61,273 nt of DNA from Alphaproteobacteria bacterium. Lineage in GTDB: Bacteria; Pseudomonadota; Alphaproteobacteria; Bin95. The notes under the pieces were generated by a model that saw only the letters and a program-made list of their open reading frames with translations, had not been told where the DNA came from and did not search any database. Below are positions 24,183 to 32,692 of the stretch, piece by piece. The stretch is taken from the NCBI GenBank assembly GCA_022827685.1, contig JAJEIH010000001.1, positions 1-61,273 on the forward strand, read 5' to 3'. The translations under genes and the position numbers were made by a program. How positions within the stretch are numbered: position 1 is the first letter of the stretch; each line of letters starts with the position of its first letter.

Positions 24183-24614
24183 ATGGCCTTCGCAATCCTT
24201 TTGGCGCTGATCGGGGTTCCCCTGGTCGAGATCGCCGTTTTCATCGAGGTCGGCGGCTGGATCGGGTTGTGGCCGACGCTCGCCGTCATCGTGCTGACGG
24301 CCGTCGTCGGGACCTGGCTGATCCGCGCGCAGGGGGTGGGTGTGCTGATGCGCGCCCGGCGGACGATCGCGGAGGGCGGCGCGCCCTTGCGCGAAATGTT
24401 CGACGGGGTCTGCCTCATCGTGGCGGGCGCCCTGCTGCTGACGCCGGGTTTCTTCACCGACGCCGCCGGGTTCCTGCTGCTGCTGCCGCCGTTCCGGGAC
24501 CTCGCCGCCGGCTGGGCCTGGCGGCGCTGGGGCGGCGAGGCCCGCGTCCGGCGGGGCGGGGCTGGCGTCATCGAAGGCGAATATCGCGACGACACGCCGG
24601 GAGAGCCCAGATGA
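24183..24614 (+). CDS. fxsA: FxsA family membrane protein
   Basis: A 143-aa protein with three to four membrane segments: residues 2-16, 21-40 and a hydrophobic block near 75-103 (LIVAGALLLTPGFFTDAAGF). The motif LLTPGFFTDxxGF is the FxsA signature. FxsA affects phage F exclusion of T7 in E. coli; its normal role is unclear. It is divergent from the Tim44 gene and overlaps the phosphatase gene by ATGA. GGAAAGGGCAAG precedes the start. Confidence 0.93.
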   Translation: MAFAILLALIGVPLVEIAVFIEVGGWIGLWPTLAVIVLTAVVGTWLIRAQGVGVLMRARRTIAEGGAPLREMFDGVCLIVAGALLLTPGFFTDAAGFLLLLPPFRDLAAGWAWRRWGGEARVRRGGAGVIEGEYRDDTPGEPR

Positions 24615-25162
24615 TCCTGCTGCGCCACGGCCAGACGCTGTGGAACCTGCATTACGGCCAGACGCGCATCGATCCGGGCCTTCCCGATCCGGGGCTGACG
24701 GAAGAGGGCCGCCGGCAGGCCGAGGCGGCCGCGGTTGCGCTCGCCGGGCGCGGCGTCTCGCTCCTCTTCGCGAGCCCCTACCGGCGCACGCTGGAAACGG
24801 CGGCGGTGGTCGCCCGGCGCCTCGATGTCCCGATCCTGATAGAGCCGCTGCTGCGCGAGCGGGCCGGCTTTTCCTGCGATGTCGGGACCCGCGCGGGCAT
24901 GCTGGCCGGGGCGTGGCCGGATCTCGATTTCTCCGCCCTCGACGAGCAGTGGTGGTGCGAACTCGGGGAAACGCATGAACGGGTGCTGGCCCGCGCCCGC
25001 GCCTTCCGCACCGCCGTGGCCGGGCGCCCGGACCGCGACGGCATCTGCGCCGTGACCCATTGGGGCGTCATCCGCGCGCTGACCGGCGAGACCGTCGAGA
25101 ACGGCGCGATCCGCGAGCACGACCCCTCCGGCCGGCTTCCTCCCTTTGCCGCCCCGTGCTAG
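24611..25162 (+). CDS. Histidine phosphatase family protein
   Basis: A 183-aa protein of the phosphoglycerate-mutase-like superfamily. LLRHGQTLWN (residues 3-12) carries the catalytic RHG, SPYRRTLETA (about 56-65) the second Arg, and VTHWGVIRAL near 153 the second His. It most likely removes phosphate from a small molecule, perhaps a sugar phosphate; the substrate cannot be told. It starts inside the end of fxsA (ATGA). Confidence 0.9.
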   Translation: MILLRHGQTLWNLHYGQTRIDPGLPDPGLTEEGRRQAEAAAVALAGRGVSLLFASPYRRTLETAAVVARRLDVPILIEPLLRERAGFSCDVGTRAGMLAGAWPDLDFSALDEQWWCELGETHERVLARARAFRTAVAGRPDRDGICAVTHWGVIRALTGETVENGAIREHDPSGRLPPFAAPC

Positions 25163-25192
25163 ACGGGCGGCCCCGACAGGAAGGCGGCAGCC

Positions 25193-25705
25193 ATGAACGG
25201 GAACGGCGCGAACGGAGCGGCCGAGGCGAAGCCGCGGGTGACCATCGGCGCGCAATATCTGAAGGACCTCTCCTTCGAGAGCCCGAACGCGCCGATGAGC
25301 TTCAACGAGCTGGAAACGCGGCCGGAGATCGGCATCGACCTCAATGTCGAGGCGCGCCCGCTGCAGGACAACCACTTCGAGGTGGTGCTGCATGTCACGG
25401 CGCGGGCGAGGCGCGGCGAGACGGTCCTCTTCCTGGTCGAACTGTCCTATGGCGCGGTTGCGTCCGTGCCGCCCCTGCCGGACGAAGTGAGGACCAGGGT
25501 GGTCGGGTCCGAGGTGCCGAAGCTGCTGTTCCCCTTCGCCCGCGGCATCATCGCCAATGCGGTGCGGGACGGGGGCTTCCCGCCCTTCCTGATCGACCCT
25601 GTCGACTTCGATGCGCTGTTCGAGCGCGCCGCGGCCGCGCAGACGGACGAACGCCGGCGGGAGGCGGGCGGGCAGCCCGCGCAGGAGGAGGGAGGCGGCG
25701 GTTAG
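25193..25705 (+). CDS. secB: Protein-export chaperone
   Basis: A 170-aa SecB, which holds pre-proteins unfolded and hands them to SecA. IGAQYLKDLSFESPNAP (residues about 18-34), then LDVEARP-type strands (IGIDLNVEARPL) and VPKLLFPFARGIIANAVRDGGFPPFLIDPVDF are typical. The acidic, Gln-rich tail is normal. AGGAAGG precedes the ATG. It lies 30 nt after the phosphatase gene and converges on the hydrolase gene. Confidence 0.96.
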   Translation: MNGNGANGAAEAKPRVTIGAQYLKDLSFESPNAPMSFNELETRPEIGIDLNVEARPLQDNHFEVVLHVTARARRGETVLFLVELSYGAVASVPPLPDEVRTRVVGSEVPKLLFPFARGIIANAVRDGGFPPFLIDPVDFDALFERAAAAQTDERRREAGGQPAQEEGGGG

Positions 25706-25760
25706 CCGGGACCGCGAATTCTCCCCCTCGTCTGCGGCGCCATCGGCCTGGAATAGGCGC

Positions 25761-26651
25761 TCAGCCGGGCAGGAAGGCGAGGAGTTCGGCGAGCAGTTCT
25801 TCCGGCGCTTCCTCGGGGATGAAATGCCCGCAATCGAGCGCGCGGCCGCGCACGTCGTCGGCGCGGGCGCGCCAGACATCCAGCATGTTCAGCTTCGCCC
25901 CGGTCTGCCAGCCGGGCCGCTTCGGCATGTTGCCGGCCCAGAGCACCAGCACGGGGCAGGCGAGCTTCCGGCCCCGGTCGGCGGCGTCATGCTCCATGTC
26001 GAGCGCGACCGCGCGGTAGTCGGCGCACATGGCGCGCACCGTTTCGGGGTCGGAGAAGCAGCGCAGATATTCCCCGTAGGCCGCGTCCTCGAAAGCGCCC
26101 GGCGCCGCCGTCCATTGGTCCAGGAAAAAGTCCAGGAACAGCTTCGGACTGGCCGAGAACACGGTCTCCGGAAGCGGCGAAGGCTGGCGCATGAGGTTCC
26201 AGTGGAACCACGAGAACGCGAGCGAGGCGTCCATGTTCTCGAACGCCTCCAGCGACGGCACCACGTCCAGGTTGGTGAAGCTCAATACGCGTTCGGGATG
26301 GTCGAGCGCGAGGCGGAGCCCGACGCGCACGCCCCGGTCATGGCCGACGAGGTGGAAGGCCTCGAAGCCGAGCGCCTGCATGACGGCCACCTGGTCGCCG
26401 GCGGAGGTGCGCTTGCAGTAGGTGATGTGGTCGCCCGGTTCGCAACGCGGCTTGTCGCTGTCCCCGTAGCCGCGCAGGTCCGGGCAGACGACCGTGAACC
26501 GCTCCGCCAGGCGGGGCGCCACCTTGTGCCATTCCGCATGGGTCTGCGGGTAGCCGTGCAGCATCAGCAGCGGCGGCCCCTCGCCTCCATGCACGACATG
26601 GATCCCGCACCCTCCGGCGTCGATCCTGGATCTCTGGAATCCCTCGAACAT
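25761..26651 (-). CDS. Haloacetate-dehalogenase-like alpha/beta hydrolase
   Basis: A 296-aa alpha/beta hydrolase. HGYPQTHAEWHKVAPRL provides the oxyanion region, DLRGYGDSDKP follows, and the nucleophile is Asp in GHDRGVRVGLRLALDHP. The late His is in DCGHFIPEEAP. An Asp nucleophile in HDRG, with the Arg residues after it, is the pattern of fluoroacetate/haloacetate dehalogenases and of epoxide hydrolases; ordinary esterases have Ser. The ATG at 26651 is preferred, as the upstream extension overlaps the fur promoter. The substrate is inferred from the motif only. Confidence 0.85.
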   Translation of the reverse strand: MFEGFQRSRIDAGGCGIHVVHGGEGPPLLMLHGYPQTHAEWHKVAPRLAERFTVVCPDLRGYGDSDKPRCEPGDHITYCKRTSAGDQVAVMQALGFEAFHLVGHDRGVRVGLRLALDHPERVLSFTNLDVVPSLEAFENMDASLAFSWFHWNLMRQPSPLPETVFSASPKLFLDFFLDQWTAAPGAFEDAAYGEYLRCFSDPETVRAMCADYRAVALDMEHDAADRGRKLACPVLVLWAGNMPKRPGWQTGAKLNMLDVWRARADDVRGRALDCGHFIPEEAPEELLAELLAFLPG

Positions 26652-26741
26652 GCGTTGCTCCAACGCCCCGTTTTTCCGATCAAGCGTCGGAAGGGCGCGC
26701 CTTGTCAACGAAACCGCGCCCGGCTGCGCCCTCCGGCTTGA

Positions 26742-26770
26742 TTGACCCGGTCGGTTGCGGCCTGTATTCA
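26742..26770 (+). promoter_or_regulatory. Promoter for fur
   Basis: TTGACC at 26742-26747 and TATTCA at 26765-26770 are spaced by 17 nt; the fur ATG lies about 25 nt after the expected start site. Confidence 0.6.
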
Positions 26771-26801
26771 ACACAGTCAGGCGGCTATCGGACGGCAGGG
26801 A

Positions 26802-27215
26802 ATGGCTGAGGAAACCGGCATCGAAAAGCTGTGCCGCGAAAGAAACCTTCGCCTGACGGGCCAGCGCCGCACGGTGGCCCGCGTCCTTTCAGACAGCGCC
26901 GACCATCCCGATGTCGATACGGTCTATCGGCGCGCGAGCCGGATCGACCCGCACATCTCCATCGCCACCGTCTATCGCACGCTCAAGCTCTTCGAGGACG
27001 CCAATGTGCTGACCCGGCACGATTTCGGCGGTGGCCGGGCGCGCTACGAGGAGGCCGGCGAGCATCACGACCACCTGATCGATGTGGAAACCGGGGCGGT
27101 GAAGGAATTCTACGATGCCGAGCTCGAAGAGATGAAGAGCCGGATCGCCGAGCGCCTCGGCTTCGAGCTGGTGGACCATCGTCTCGAGCTCTATGGCCGT
27201 CGCCGGCGCAGCTAG
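26802..27215 (+). CDS. fur: Fur-family metal-responsive regulator
   Basis: A 137-aa regulator. The winged helix spans residues about 15-80 (GQRRTVARVLSDSADHPDVDTVY, ISIATVYRTLKLFEDANVL). The metal-binding motif EHHDHLID is at 87-94. The CxxC zinc sites of many Fur proteins are missing, as in alphaproteobacterial Fur/Mur and Irr-like proteins, so the metal sensed (iron or manganese) is open. The ATG at 26802 follows GGCAGGG; a TTG at 26742 would lie in the promoter. It overlaps the iron permease gene by 23 nt, which supports control of metal uptake. Confidence 0.88.
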   Translation: MAEETGIEKLCRERNLRLTGQRRTVARVLSDSADHPDVDTVYRRASRIDPHISIATVYRTLKLFEDANVLTRHDFGGGRARYEEAGEHHDHLIDVETGAVKEFYDAELEEMKSRIAERLGFELVDHRLELYGRRRRS

Positions 27216-28902
27216 CGCACGGCGCCGGGCCTGGCGCACCACGACACCGGACGGCTGGACCTGGATAACCCTGTCGGTGGCGGCGCTGGCGGCCGCGCCG
27301 ATCTGCGCCGTCATCTGGACGGCCGTCACGCCGACCCTGGACATCTGGCGGCACCTCGCCTCGACGGTGCTGCCGGACTACATATGGACCTCCTTCCTGC
27401 TTGCGCTCGGCGTTGCGGTCGGCACGGCGGTTATCGGCGTCGCGACGGCCTGGCTGGTCACCATGTGCCGGTTTCCGGGAAGCCGGGCCTTCGAATGGCT
27501 GCTGCTGCTGCCGCTCGCCATGCCGGCCTATGTCGTCGCCTACGTCTATACCGACCTGCTGGAATATGCCGGCGCGGTGCAGGTGTTTCTGCGCGCCTCG
27601 TTCGGCTGGACCGGCGCGCAGGACTACTGGTTCCCGCAGATACGCTCGCTCGGCGGCGCCGTCACCCTGTTCTCGCTGGTGCTCTACCCCTATGTCTATC
27701 TGCTTTCCAGGGCGGCCTTCATCGAGCAGAACATCTGCGTGCTCGAAGCGAGCCGCCTGCTCGGCTGCACGCCCTGGCAGGCCTTCCGGCGCGTCGCGCT
27801 GCCGCTCGCCCGCCCGGCGGTGGCCATCGGCGTCATCCTCGCCCTCATGGAAACCCTGAACGATCTGGGAGCAGTCGAATTCTTTGCGCTGCGGACCTTT
27901 ACGGTCGGCATCTTCGACATCTGGATGAACATGGGCAATGCCGCCGGCGCGGCCCAGCTTGCGCTTGTGCTTCTGGTCGTCATTGCCGGTCTCATCTGGG
28001 CGGAGCGCGCCGCGCGGCGCCAGCGGCGGTTCCACCACACGAGCGGGCGCTACCGCCGGCTGGCGCCGCGCCGCCTTTCCGGCCGGGCCGCCGCCGGCGC
28101 GTTCCTGGCCTGCGCATTGCCGGTGCTGCTCGGCTTCCTGCTGCCCTCGGCAGTGCTCGCCTGGTATGCGGTTACGGCCTGGCAGCCGGACCAGTTGTCA
28201 GACTTCCTGAATTATGCAGAGCACAGCCTGACCCTCGCCGGCATCGCCGCGCTGGCGGCCTCGGCGTTCGGGCTTGTCCTCGCCTACGGCGCCAGGGCCG
28301 GCGCGCCGCCGGTCGCCCAGGGCGCGGCGCGCTTCGTGTCGCTCGGCTACGCGGTGCCGGGCGCGGTGCTGGCGCTCGGCGTGATGATCCCGCTCGCCGG
28401 CCTGGACCGCGGCATCGACGCCTTTGCGCGCGCCGAGTTCGGCATTTCCACCGGGCTGGTTTTCAGCGGGACGCTGTTTGCGGTCTCGGCCGCGCTCACC
28501 GTGCGGTTCCTGGCGCTCGCCTACGGCACCATCGACGCCGGCCTCTCGAAGGTGACGCCCAATATCGACAGCGCGGCGCGCACGCTCGGCCACGGGCCGT
28601 TCGCGCGGCTCTCGCGCGTGCATCTGCCCATCGTGCGCGGCAGCGTGCTGACGGGCGCGCTGCTGGTCTTCGTCGATTCGATGAAGGAGCTGCCGATGAC
28701 GCTCATCCTCCGGCCCTTCAACTACGAGACGCTGGCGACGAACGTCTATCAGTTCGCCTCGGACGAACTGCTGGAGGAATGCGCGCTCTCGGCGCTCGCC
28801 ATCGTGCTGGCGGGCGTCCTGCCCGTGCTGTTGCTGACCCGTATCATCGGCCACTCCCGCGCCGGCGAGGAACTGATTCCCCGCCAGGCCGACCAGCGAT
28901 AA
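27193..28902 (+). CDS. Iron(III) ABC transporter permease, FbpB type
   Basis: A 569-aa double-length permease with about 12 membrane segments, made of two repeated halves. Each half has an EAA-type loop for the ATPase: EASRLLGCTPWQAFRRVALPLARPA (near 195) and DSAARTLGHGPFARLSRVHLPIVRG (near 460). The ending ELPMTLILRPFNYETLATNVYQFASDE is typical of FbpB/SfuB. It imports ferric iron brought by a periplasmic protein; neither that protein nor the ATPase is next to it. It overlaps fur, suggesting joint transcription. A dispersed repeat region follows. Confidence 0.9.
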   Translation: MAVAGAASARRRAWRTTTPDGWTWITLSVAALAAAPICAVIWTAVTPTLDIWRHLASTVLPDYIWTSFLLALGVAVGTAVIGVATAWLVTMCRFPGSRAFEWLLLLPLAMPAYVVAYVYTDLLEYAGAVQVFLRASFGWTGAQDYWFPQIRSLGGAVTLFSLVLYPYVYLLSRAAFIEQNICVLEASRLLGCTPWQAFRRVALPLARPAVAIGVILALMETLNDLGAVEFFALRTFTVGIFDIWMNMGNAAGAAQLALVLLVVIAGLIWAERAARRQRRFHHTSGRYRRLAPRRLSGRAAAGAFLACALPVLLGFLLPSAVLAWYAVTAWQPDQLSDFLNYAEHSLTLAGIAALAASAFGLVLAYGARAGAPPVAQGAARFVSLGYAVPGAVLALGVMIPLAGLDRGIDAFARAEFGISTGLVFSGTLFAVSAALTVRFLALAYGTIDAGLSKVTPNIDSAARTLGHGPFARLSRVHLPIVRGSVLTGALLVFVDSMKELPMTLILRPFNYETLATNVYQFASDELLEECALSALAIVLAGVLPVLLLTRIIGHSRAGEELIPRQADQR

Positions 28903-28952
28903 TGTCGCAATTTCTCCCCGTTCATTTTTTTTGAAATATTTCTCCTTCAATA

Positions 28953-28980
28953 CTTGACCTGATAGAAATTGTGTTAGAAT
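28953..28980 (+). promoter_or_regulatory. Promoter-like site reading into the left dispersed repeat
   Basis: CTTGAC at 28953-28958 and TAGAAT at 28975-28980, spaced by 16 nt, lie in an AT-rich stretch (28912-28985) that contrasts with the GC-rich surroundings. The next protein gene on this strand is over 3 kb away. Confidence 0.5.
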
Positions 28981-29027
28981 AGGACAGCAGGAGGGGAGCG
29001 GCATTCGCGGGGCTGCTTCATTTCCTG

Positions 29028-29395
29028 TGTCGCGCCGGCGCGAAAAAAGACCCCTGTGGAGCTGACGGGACAGGTGCGCCCTGCGTTTGGGCCTCGCGCG
29101 CGGGCGGGCACATGCGCAATCAGGCGCGTGAACCGCGCCGCCGCGATACGCGCGCCCCCGCGCCGGCACAGGCGCGCGCGGGATACGCGCGAATCAGGGT
29201 CCCGCCGCTCGGGCAAGCCGGCGGCGGGAGAACGGAACGAAGCGGAACGAAACATGGTAGTGGAACGACATGCGGGACGCAGACGAACACAACTCCGGCG
29301 AAACGGCCTCATGCCCGAAAGGACCACAGGATATGCGCTGCCTGCATGCGGATCATGACATCTCATGACATGCCATGACGCATCGCGAAGGGGCC
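29028..29395 (+). repeat. Dispersed repeat, left copy
   Basis: About 370 bp that match the reverse complement of 46044-46430 over most of their length. Shared blocks include GCAATCAGGCGCG, AACCGCGCCGCCGCGA, GGATACGCGCGAATCAGGGT, a stem TCCCGCCG/CCGGCGGGA around a variable 10-nt loop, GGATATGCGC and CATGACATCTCATGACA. It fills the gap 28903-29445, which has no recognisable gene. ORFs of 76-100 codons cross it, but they are Arg-rich and start without ribosome sites. Nature unknown: MITE-like repeat or structured RNA. Confidence 0.8.
29354..29383 (+). repeat. Three CATGAC motifs at 10-bp period
   Basis: CATGACATCT, CATGACATGC and CATGACGCAT follow each other without gaps. The 10-bp spacing places each on the same DNA face. 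The right repeat copy has the same arrangement. Confidence 0.85.
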
Positions 29396-29445
29396 TCGGG
29401 GCGCCTTCGTCGGAACCGGGTCACGGGGCCGTCCGCTCCGGGCCG

Positions 29446-31698
29446 CTAGTGCGTGTCCTGCGCCCGGTCCCTGAGGGCGCGCCAGACCCGCTCCGGCGTG
29501 GCGGGCATCTGGACGCAGGCGGCCCCGGCCGAGGCGAGCGCATCCGCTACCGCGTTCATCGCCGCCGGCAGGGCGGCCGTGGTGCCGCTCTCGCCGACGC
29601 CCTTCACCCCCAGCGGGTTGGTGAGGCAGGGCGTCCGGCTCCGCTCCAGCGCGAAGGACGGAATGTCGGCGGCGCGCGGCATGGCGTAGTCCATGAAGGA
29701 GCCGGAGAGGAGCTGGCCCGTTTCCGGCTCGTAAACCATGTGCTCCATCAGGGCCTGGCCGACGCCTTGCACGATGCCGCCGTGCAACTGGCCTTCCAGC
29801 AGCATGGGGTTCACGACGACGCCCGCATCGTTGACGAGGCTGTAGCGCTCCAGCGAGACCCGCCCGGTCTCGGGGTCGATCTCGACCTCGGCGACATGGG
29901 TCCCGTTCGGGAAGCTGTAGGTGCGGGCAATGAAATGGCCGGCGGCGTCGAGCCCCATATCCATGTCGTCGCCGAGGAACGCCGGGTTGAAGCTGGCCCC
30001 CGCCACCTCTCTCAGCCCGACCCGCCTGTCCGTGCCGACGACCTCGAAGGCGCCCTGCCCGAAGGCGATATCGTCCTCGCTCGCTTCCATCATGGCCGCC
30101 GCGATCCGCCGGCCCTTCTCCACGATGCGCTCGCTTGCCCGCACCATCGCCGCGCCCGCCACCGTGGTGACGCGCGAGCCGCCGGCGCCGCTGCCGCGGC
30201 CGACAATGTCGCTGTCGCCGGTCAGCACCCGGACGGTATCGACCGGCAGGCCCAGTTGCGCCGCCGCGATCTGCGAGAAGGTGGTCGCGAAGCCCTGCCC
30301 GTTGCTGGCGGCGGTGAGCGTGACGGTGAGCAGGCCTTCCTCGTCGAAGCGCATCGTCACGCGCCCGTCCTTGTAGCCGTCGGGTTCGGTATAGGAGGCG
30401 AAGCCGAAGCCGCGCAGCTTCCCGGCGGCCTCGCTTGCGCGCCGCCTCTCCGCGAAGCCCGCGCGGTCCGCCAGTTCCAGCGCAGCGTCGAGATTGCCGG
30501 CGAAATCGCCGCTGTCATAGACGAGGCCCGTCGGCGTTCGCCAGGGCATCTCCTCGGGGCGGATCATGTTGCGCCGGCGAAGCTCCGCCGGGTCGATGTC
30601 CAGTTGGCGCGCCGCCTCGTCCACAAGGCGCTCGACGATATAGCCGTATTCCGGCTTGCCTGCGCCGCGATAGGCGGTGACCGGGGTCGTGTGGCTGAGG
30701 CGGCAGACCGTTTCGGCATGGACCGCCGGGATGCGGTACACATTGGCAAGCATCCGCGAGCCGCCGTCTGTCGGGATGACGGGCCCCGCGCCCGTGGCGT
30801 AGGCGCCGAGGTCGGACCGGGTCGAGGTGCGGATGGCGAGGAAAATCCCTTCGGCGTCCAGCGCAAGCTCGGCCACCGTGTCGTGGTCGCGGGCGTGGTA
30901 GTCCGAAAGGAACGCCTCGGCGCGGTCGTCGATCCATTTCAGCGGCCGTCCGAGCTGCCGGGCCGCATGGGCGAGCAGCACCTGCTCGGCGAAGATGCCG
31001 TTCTTCATGCCGAAGCCGCCGCCGACATCCGGCGTGATGACGCGCACATCGGCGCGCGCCGCGCCGAGCGCCTTCGCCAGCGCCTCCTGCACCTGTCCCG
31101 GCCCCTGGGTCGGGGCGAACAGGGTGTAGCGCCCGTCGCGCGCGTCCCATTCCGCCAGCGCGCCCCGCGTCTCCAGCGGGGCGGCCGAAATGCGGTTGTT
31201 CGCAAGCGGAATCCGGATGCGGTGCGCCGCAAGCGCGAACCGCGCCTCGACCTCGGCGGCGTCGCCGGTCGCCCATTCGAACAGTTCTTCGGTTTCGGCC
31301 GCGTCCAGCGGGCGGTAGTCCACGGCGACGGCTTCCGCCATGTCGCGCGCCGCCGCCGCCGTCTCCGCCACGGCCATGGCCACGATCTCGCCTGCATAGC
31401 GCGCCCGGCCCCGCGCGAACGCGGGGAAGGGCGGCGGAGCCAGCGGCGTGCCGTCGCGCCGGCGCACCGGCGAGCGGTTGTCGAGCGGCCCGGTCTCGAG
31501 GCCGTCGCGCAGCAGGGCGACCGCGCCCGGCACCTTCAGCGCCTCGTTGTCGTCCACGCCGAGGATGTCGGCATGGGCATAGGGCGAACGCAGGAAGCGT
31601 ACCCATGCCTGGCCGGCGAGGTCCATATCGTCGATGAAGCGGCCCCGGCCGGTCAGCAGCGCCGCGTCCTCAAGGCGCGGGAGGCTTTCCCCGATCAC
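29446..31698 (-). CDS. Molybdenum hydroxylase large subunit (CoxL-like)
   Basis: A 750-aa molybdopterin-binding subunit of the xanthine dehydrogenase/aldehyde oxidase family. The N-terminal a/b-hammerhead domain (residues about 15-120) is followed by the Mo-binding domains. Marker segments are GGGFGMKN, the active-site loop TAYRGAGKPEY and the catalytic Glu in GVGESGT near the C-terminus. AYRGAG is the form II type, not the AYRCSFR of true aerobic CO dehydrogenase, so the substrate is probably an aldehyde or aromatic heterocycle. The FAD and 2Fe-2S subunits normally encoded beside it are absent here. It is coupled to the hydrolase gene (ATGA). Confidence 0.9.
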   Translation of the reverse strand: MIGESLPRLEDAALLTGRGRFIDDMDLAGQAWVRFLRSPYAHADILGVDDNEALKVPGAVALLRDGLETGPLDNRSPVRRRDGTPLAPPPFPAFARGRARYAGEIVAMAVAETAAAARDMAEAVAVDYRPLDAAETEELFEWATGDAAEVEARFALAAHRIRIPLANNRISAAPLETRGALAEWDARDGRYTLFAPTQGPGQVQEALAKALGAARADVRVITPDVGGGFGMKNGIFAEQVLLAHAARQLGRPLKWIDDRAEAFLSDYHARDHDTVAELALDAEGIFLAIRTSTRSDLGAYATGAGPVIPTDGGSRMLANVYRIPAVHAETVCRLSHTTPVTAYRGAGKPEYGYIVERLVDEAARQLDIDPAELRRRNMIRPEEMPWRTPTGLVYDSGDFAGNLDAALELADRAGFAERRRASEAAGKLRGFGFASYTEPDGYKDGRVTMRFDEEGLLTVTLTAASNGQGFATTFSQIAAAQLGLPVDTVRVLTGDSDIVGRGSGAGGSRVTTVAGAAMVRASERIVEKGRRIAAAMMEASEDDIAFGQGAFEVVGTDRRVGLREVAGASFNPAFLGDDMDMGLDAAGHFIARTYSFPNGTHVAEVEIDPETGRVSLERYSLVNDAGVVVNPMLLEGQLHGGIVQGVGQALMEHMVYEPETGQLLSGSFMDYAMPRAADIPSFALERSRTPCLTNPLGVKGVGESGTTAALPAAMNAVADALASAGAACVQMPATPERVWRALRDRAQDTH

Positions 31699-32585
31699 CG
31701 CATGCGCCCGCGCAGGAAGGCCCCGGCGCGGGCAATCGCCTCGCCGGCTTCGTCCAGCACCGGCTCGAACAGGTGCCAGACATGCATCATGTCATGAGCG
31801 ACATCGAGGCTGACATCGACGCCCGCCGCGCGGGCGCGCTCGGCAAGCCGGAGCGAATCGTCGAGCAGCACTTCGGCGGTGCCCACCTGGACCAGCAGCG
31901 GCGGCAGGCCCGCGAGGTCGGCATAGATCGGCGCGGCGAGCGGCGCGCGCGGGTCGGCGCCCGCAAGATAGCGCTCGGAGAACCAGAGCAGCGCCTCGTG
32001 GTTGAGCGTCGGGTCTTCTTCTTCCTTGGCCGTCATCGAGGCGCCGACGCCCTCCATATCGACCCAGGGCGAAAGGCAGAGCCCCGCCGCCGGCATCGGC
32101 TGGCCGCGATAGCGGAGCGCAACGAGCGCGGCGACGGTGAGCCCGCCGCCGGCGGAATCGCCCGCTATCGAGAGCCGGCCCGGCGCAAAGCCCTCGTCGA
32201 GCAGCCAGCAATAGGCGGCGACCGCGTCGTCCACCGGGGCGGGGAAGGGCGATTCCGGAGCGAGGCGGTAGTCGAGAAGCAGCACCTTCGCTTTCGACGC
32301 CGCGGCAATGTTGTAAGCGAGGTTGCGGTGCGAATCGCAGGAGCCGATGACATAGCCGCCGCCATGCAGGTAGAGCACGGCGCGGTCCGCCAGGCATCCG
32401 GGCGCGCCGATCCATTCCGCATAGCGGCCGGCGACGGTCACGGGCGTGACCTCCGCTTCCGCCGGCGCGGGGAACCTCTCGCCCACTTCCGCGATGCGCG
32501 CGCGCATTTCGGGCACGGTCGGATTCTCGGGTTTGCCGCGTTCCCGAAGCAGGGTCTTCAGGGCCGCCAATTGCTCCGAACTCAT
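31695..32585 (-). CDS. HSL-family alpha/beta hydrolase/esterase
   Basis: A 296-aa esterase of the hormone-sensitive-lipase group. HGGGYV (oxyanion hole, near residue 74) precedes GDSAGGG (nucleophile Ser, near 143). The acid lies in the segment GTAEVLLDDS and the His in HDMMHVWH. Members hydrolyse short- to medium-chain esters or carbamates. Its stop overlaps the start of the molybdenum hydroxylase gene (ATGA at 31695-31698), so it may supply or process that enzyme's substrate. The substrate is unknown. Confidence 0.9.
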   Translation of the reverse strand: MSSEQLAALKTLLRERGKPENPTVPEMRARIAEVGERFPAPAEAEVTPVTVAGRYAEWIGAPGCLADRAVLYLHGGGYVIGSCDSHRNLAYNIAAASKAKVLLLDYRLAPESPFPAPVDDAVAAYCWLLDEGFAPGRLSIAGDSAGGGLTVAALVALRYRGQPMPAAGLCLSPWVDMEGVGASMTAKEEEDPTLNHEALLWFSERYLAGADPRAPLAAPIYADLAGLPPLLVQVGTAEVLLDDSLRLAERARAAGVDVSLDVAHDMMHVWHLFEPVLDEAGEAIARAGAFLRGRMR

Positions 32586-32692
32586 CTGGGCGCTGCCTCC
32601 GTCATGCCGGGCCGCCGCAAGCCTAGACCGTTTCCGTATGGCTCAGAAAGGCTCTAAAGTGCCTTGTTCGAGGACGAGGGGGAGGAAGCGCC

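Noticed and set aside
26742-26801. TTG start for the Fur-like protein
   Set aside because: This stretch contains the -35 and -10 boxes and encodes nothing like Fur; ATG 26802 fits the family.
29028-29395. Insertion sequence remnant
   Set aside because: No transposase-like peptide and no clean terminal inverted repeats or target duplication could be seen, so it is listed only as a repeat.
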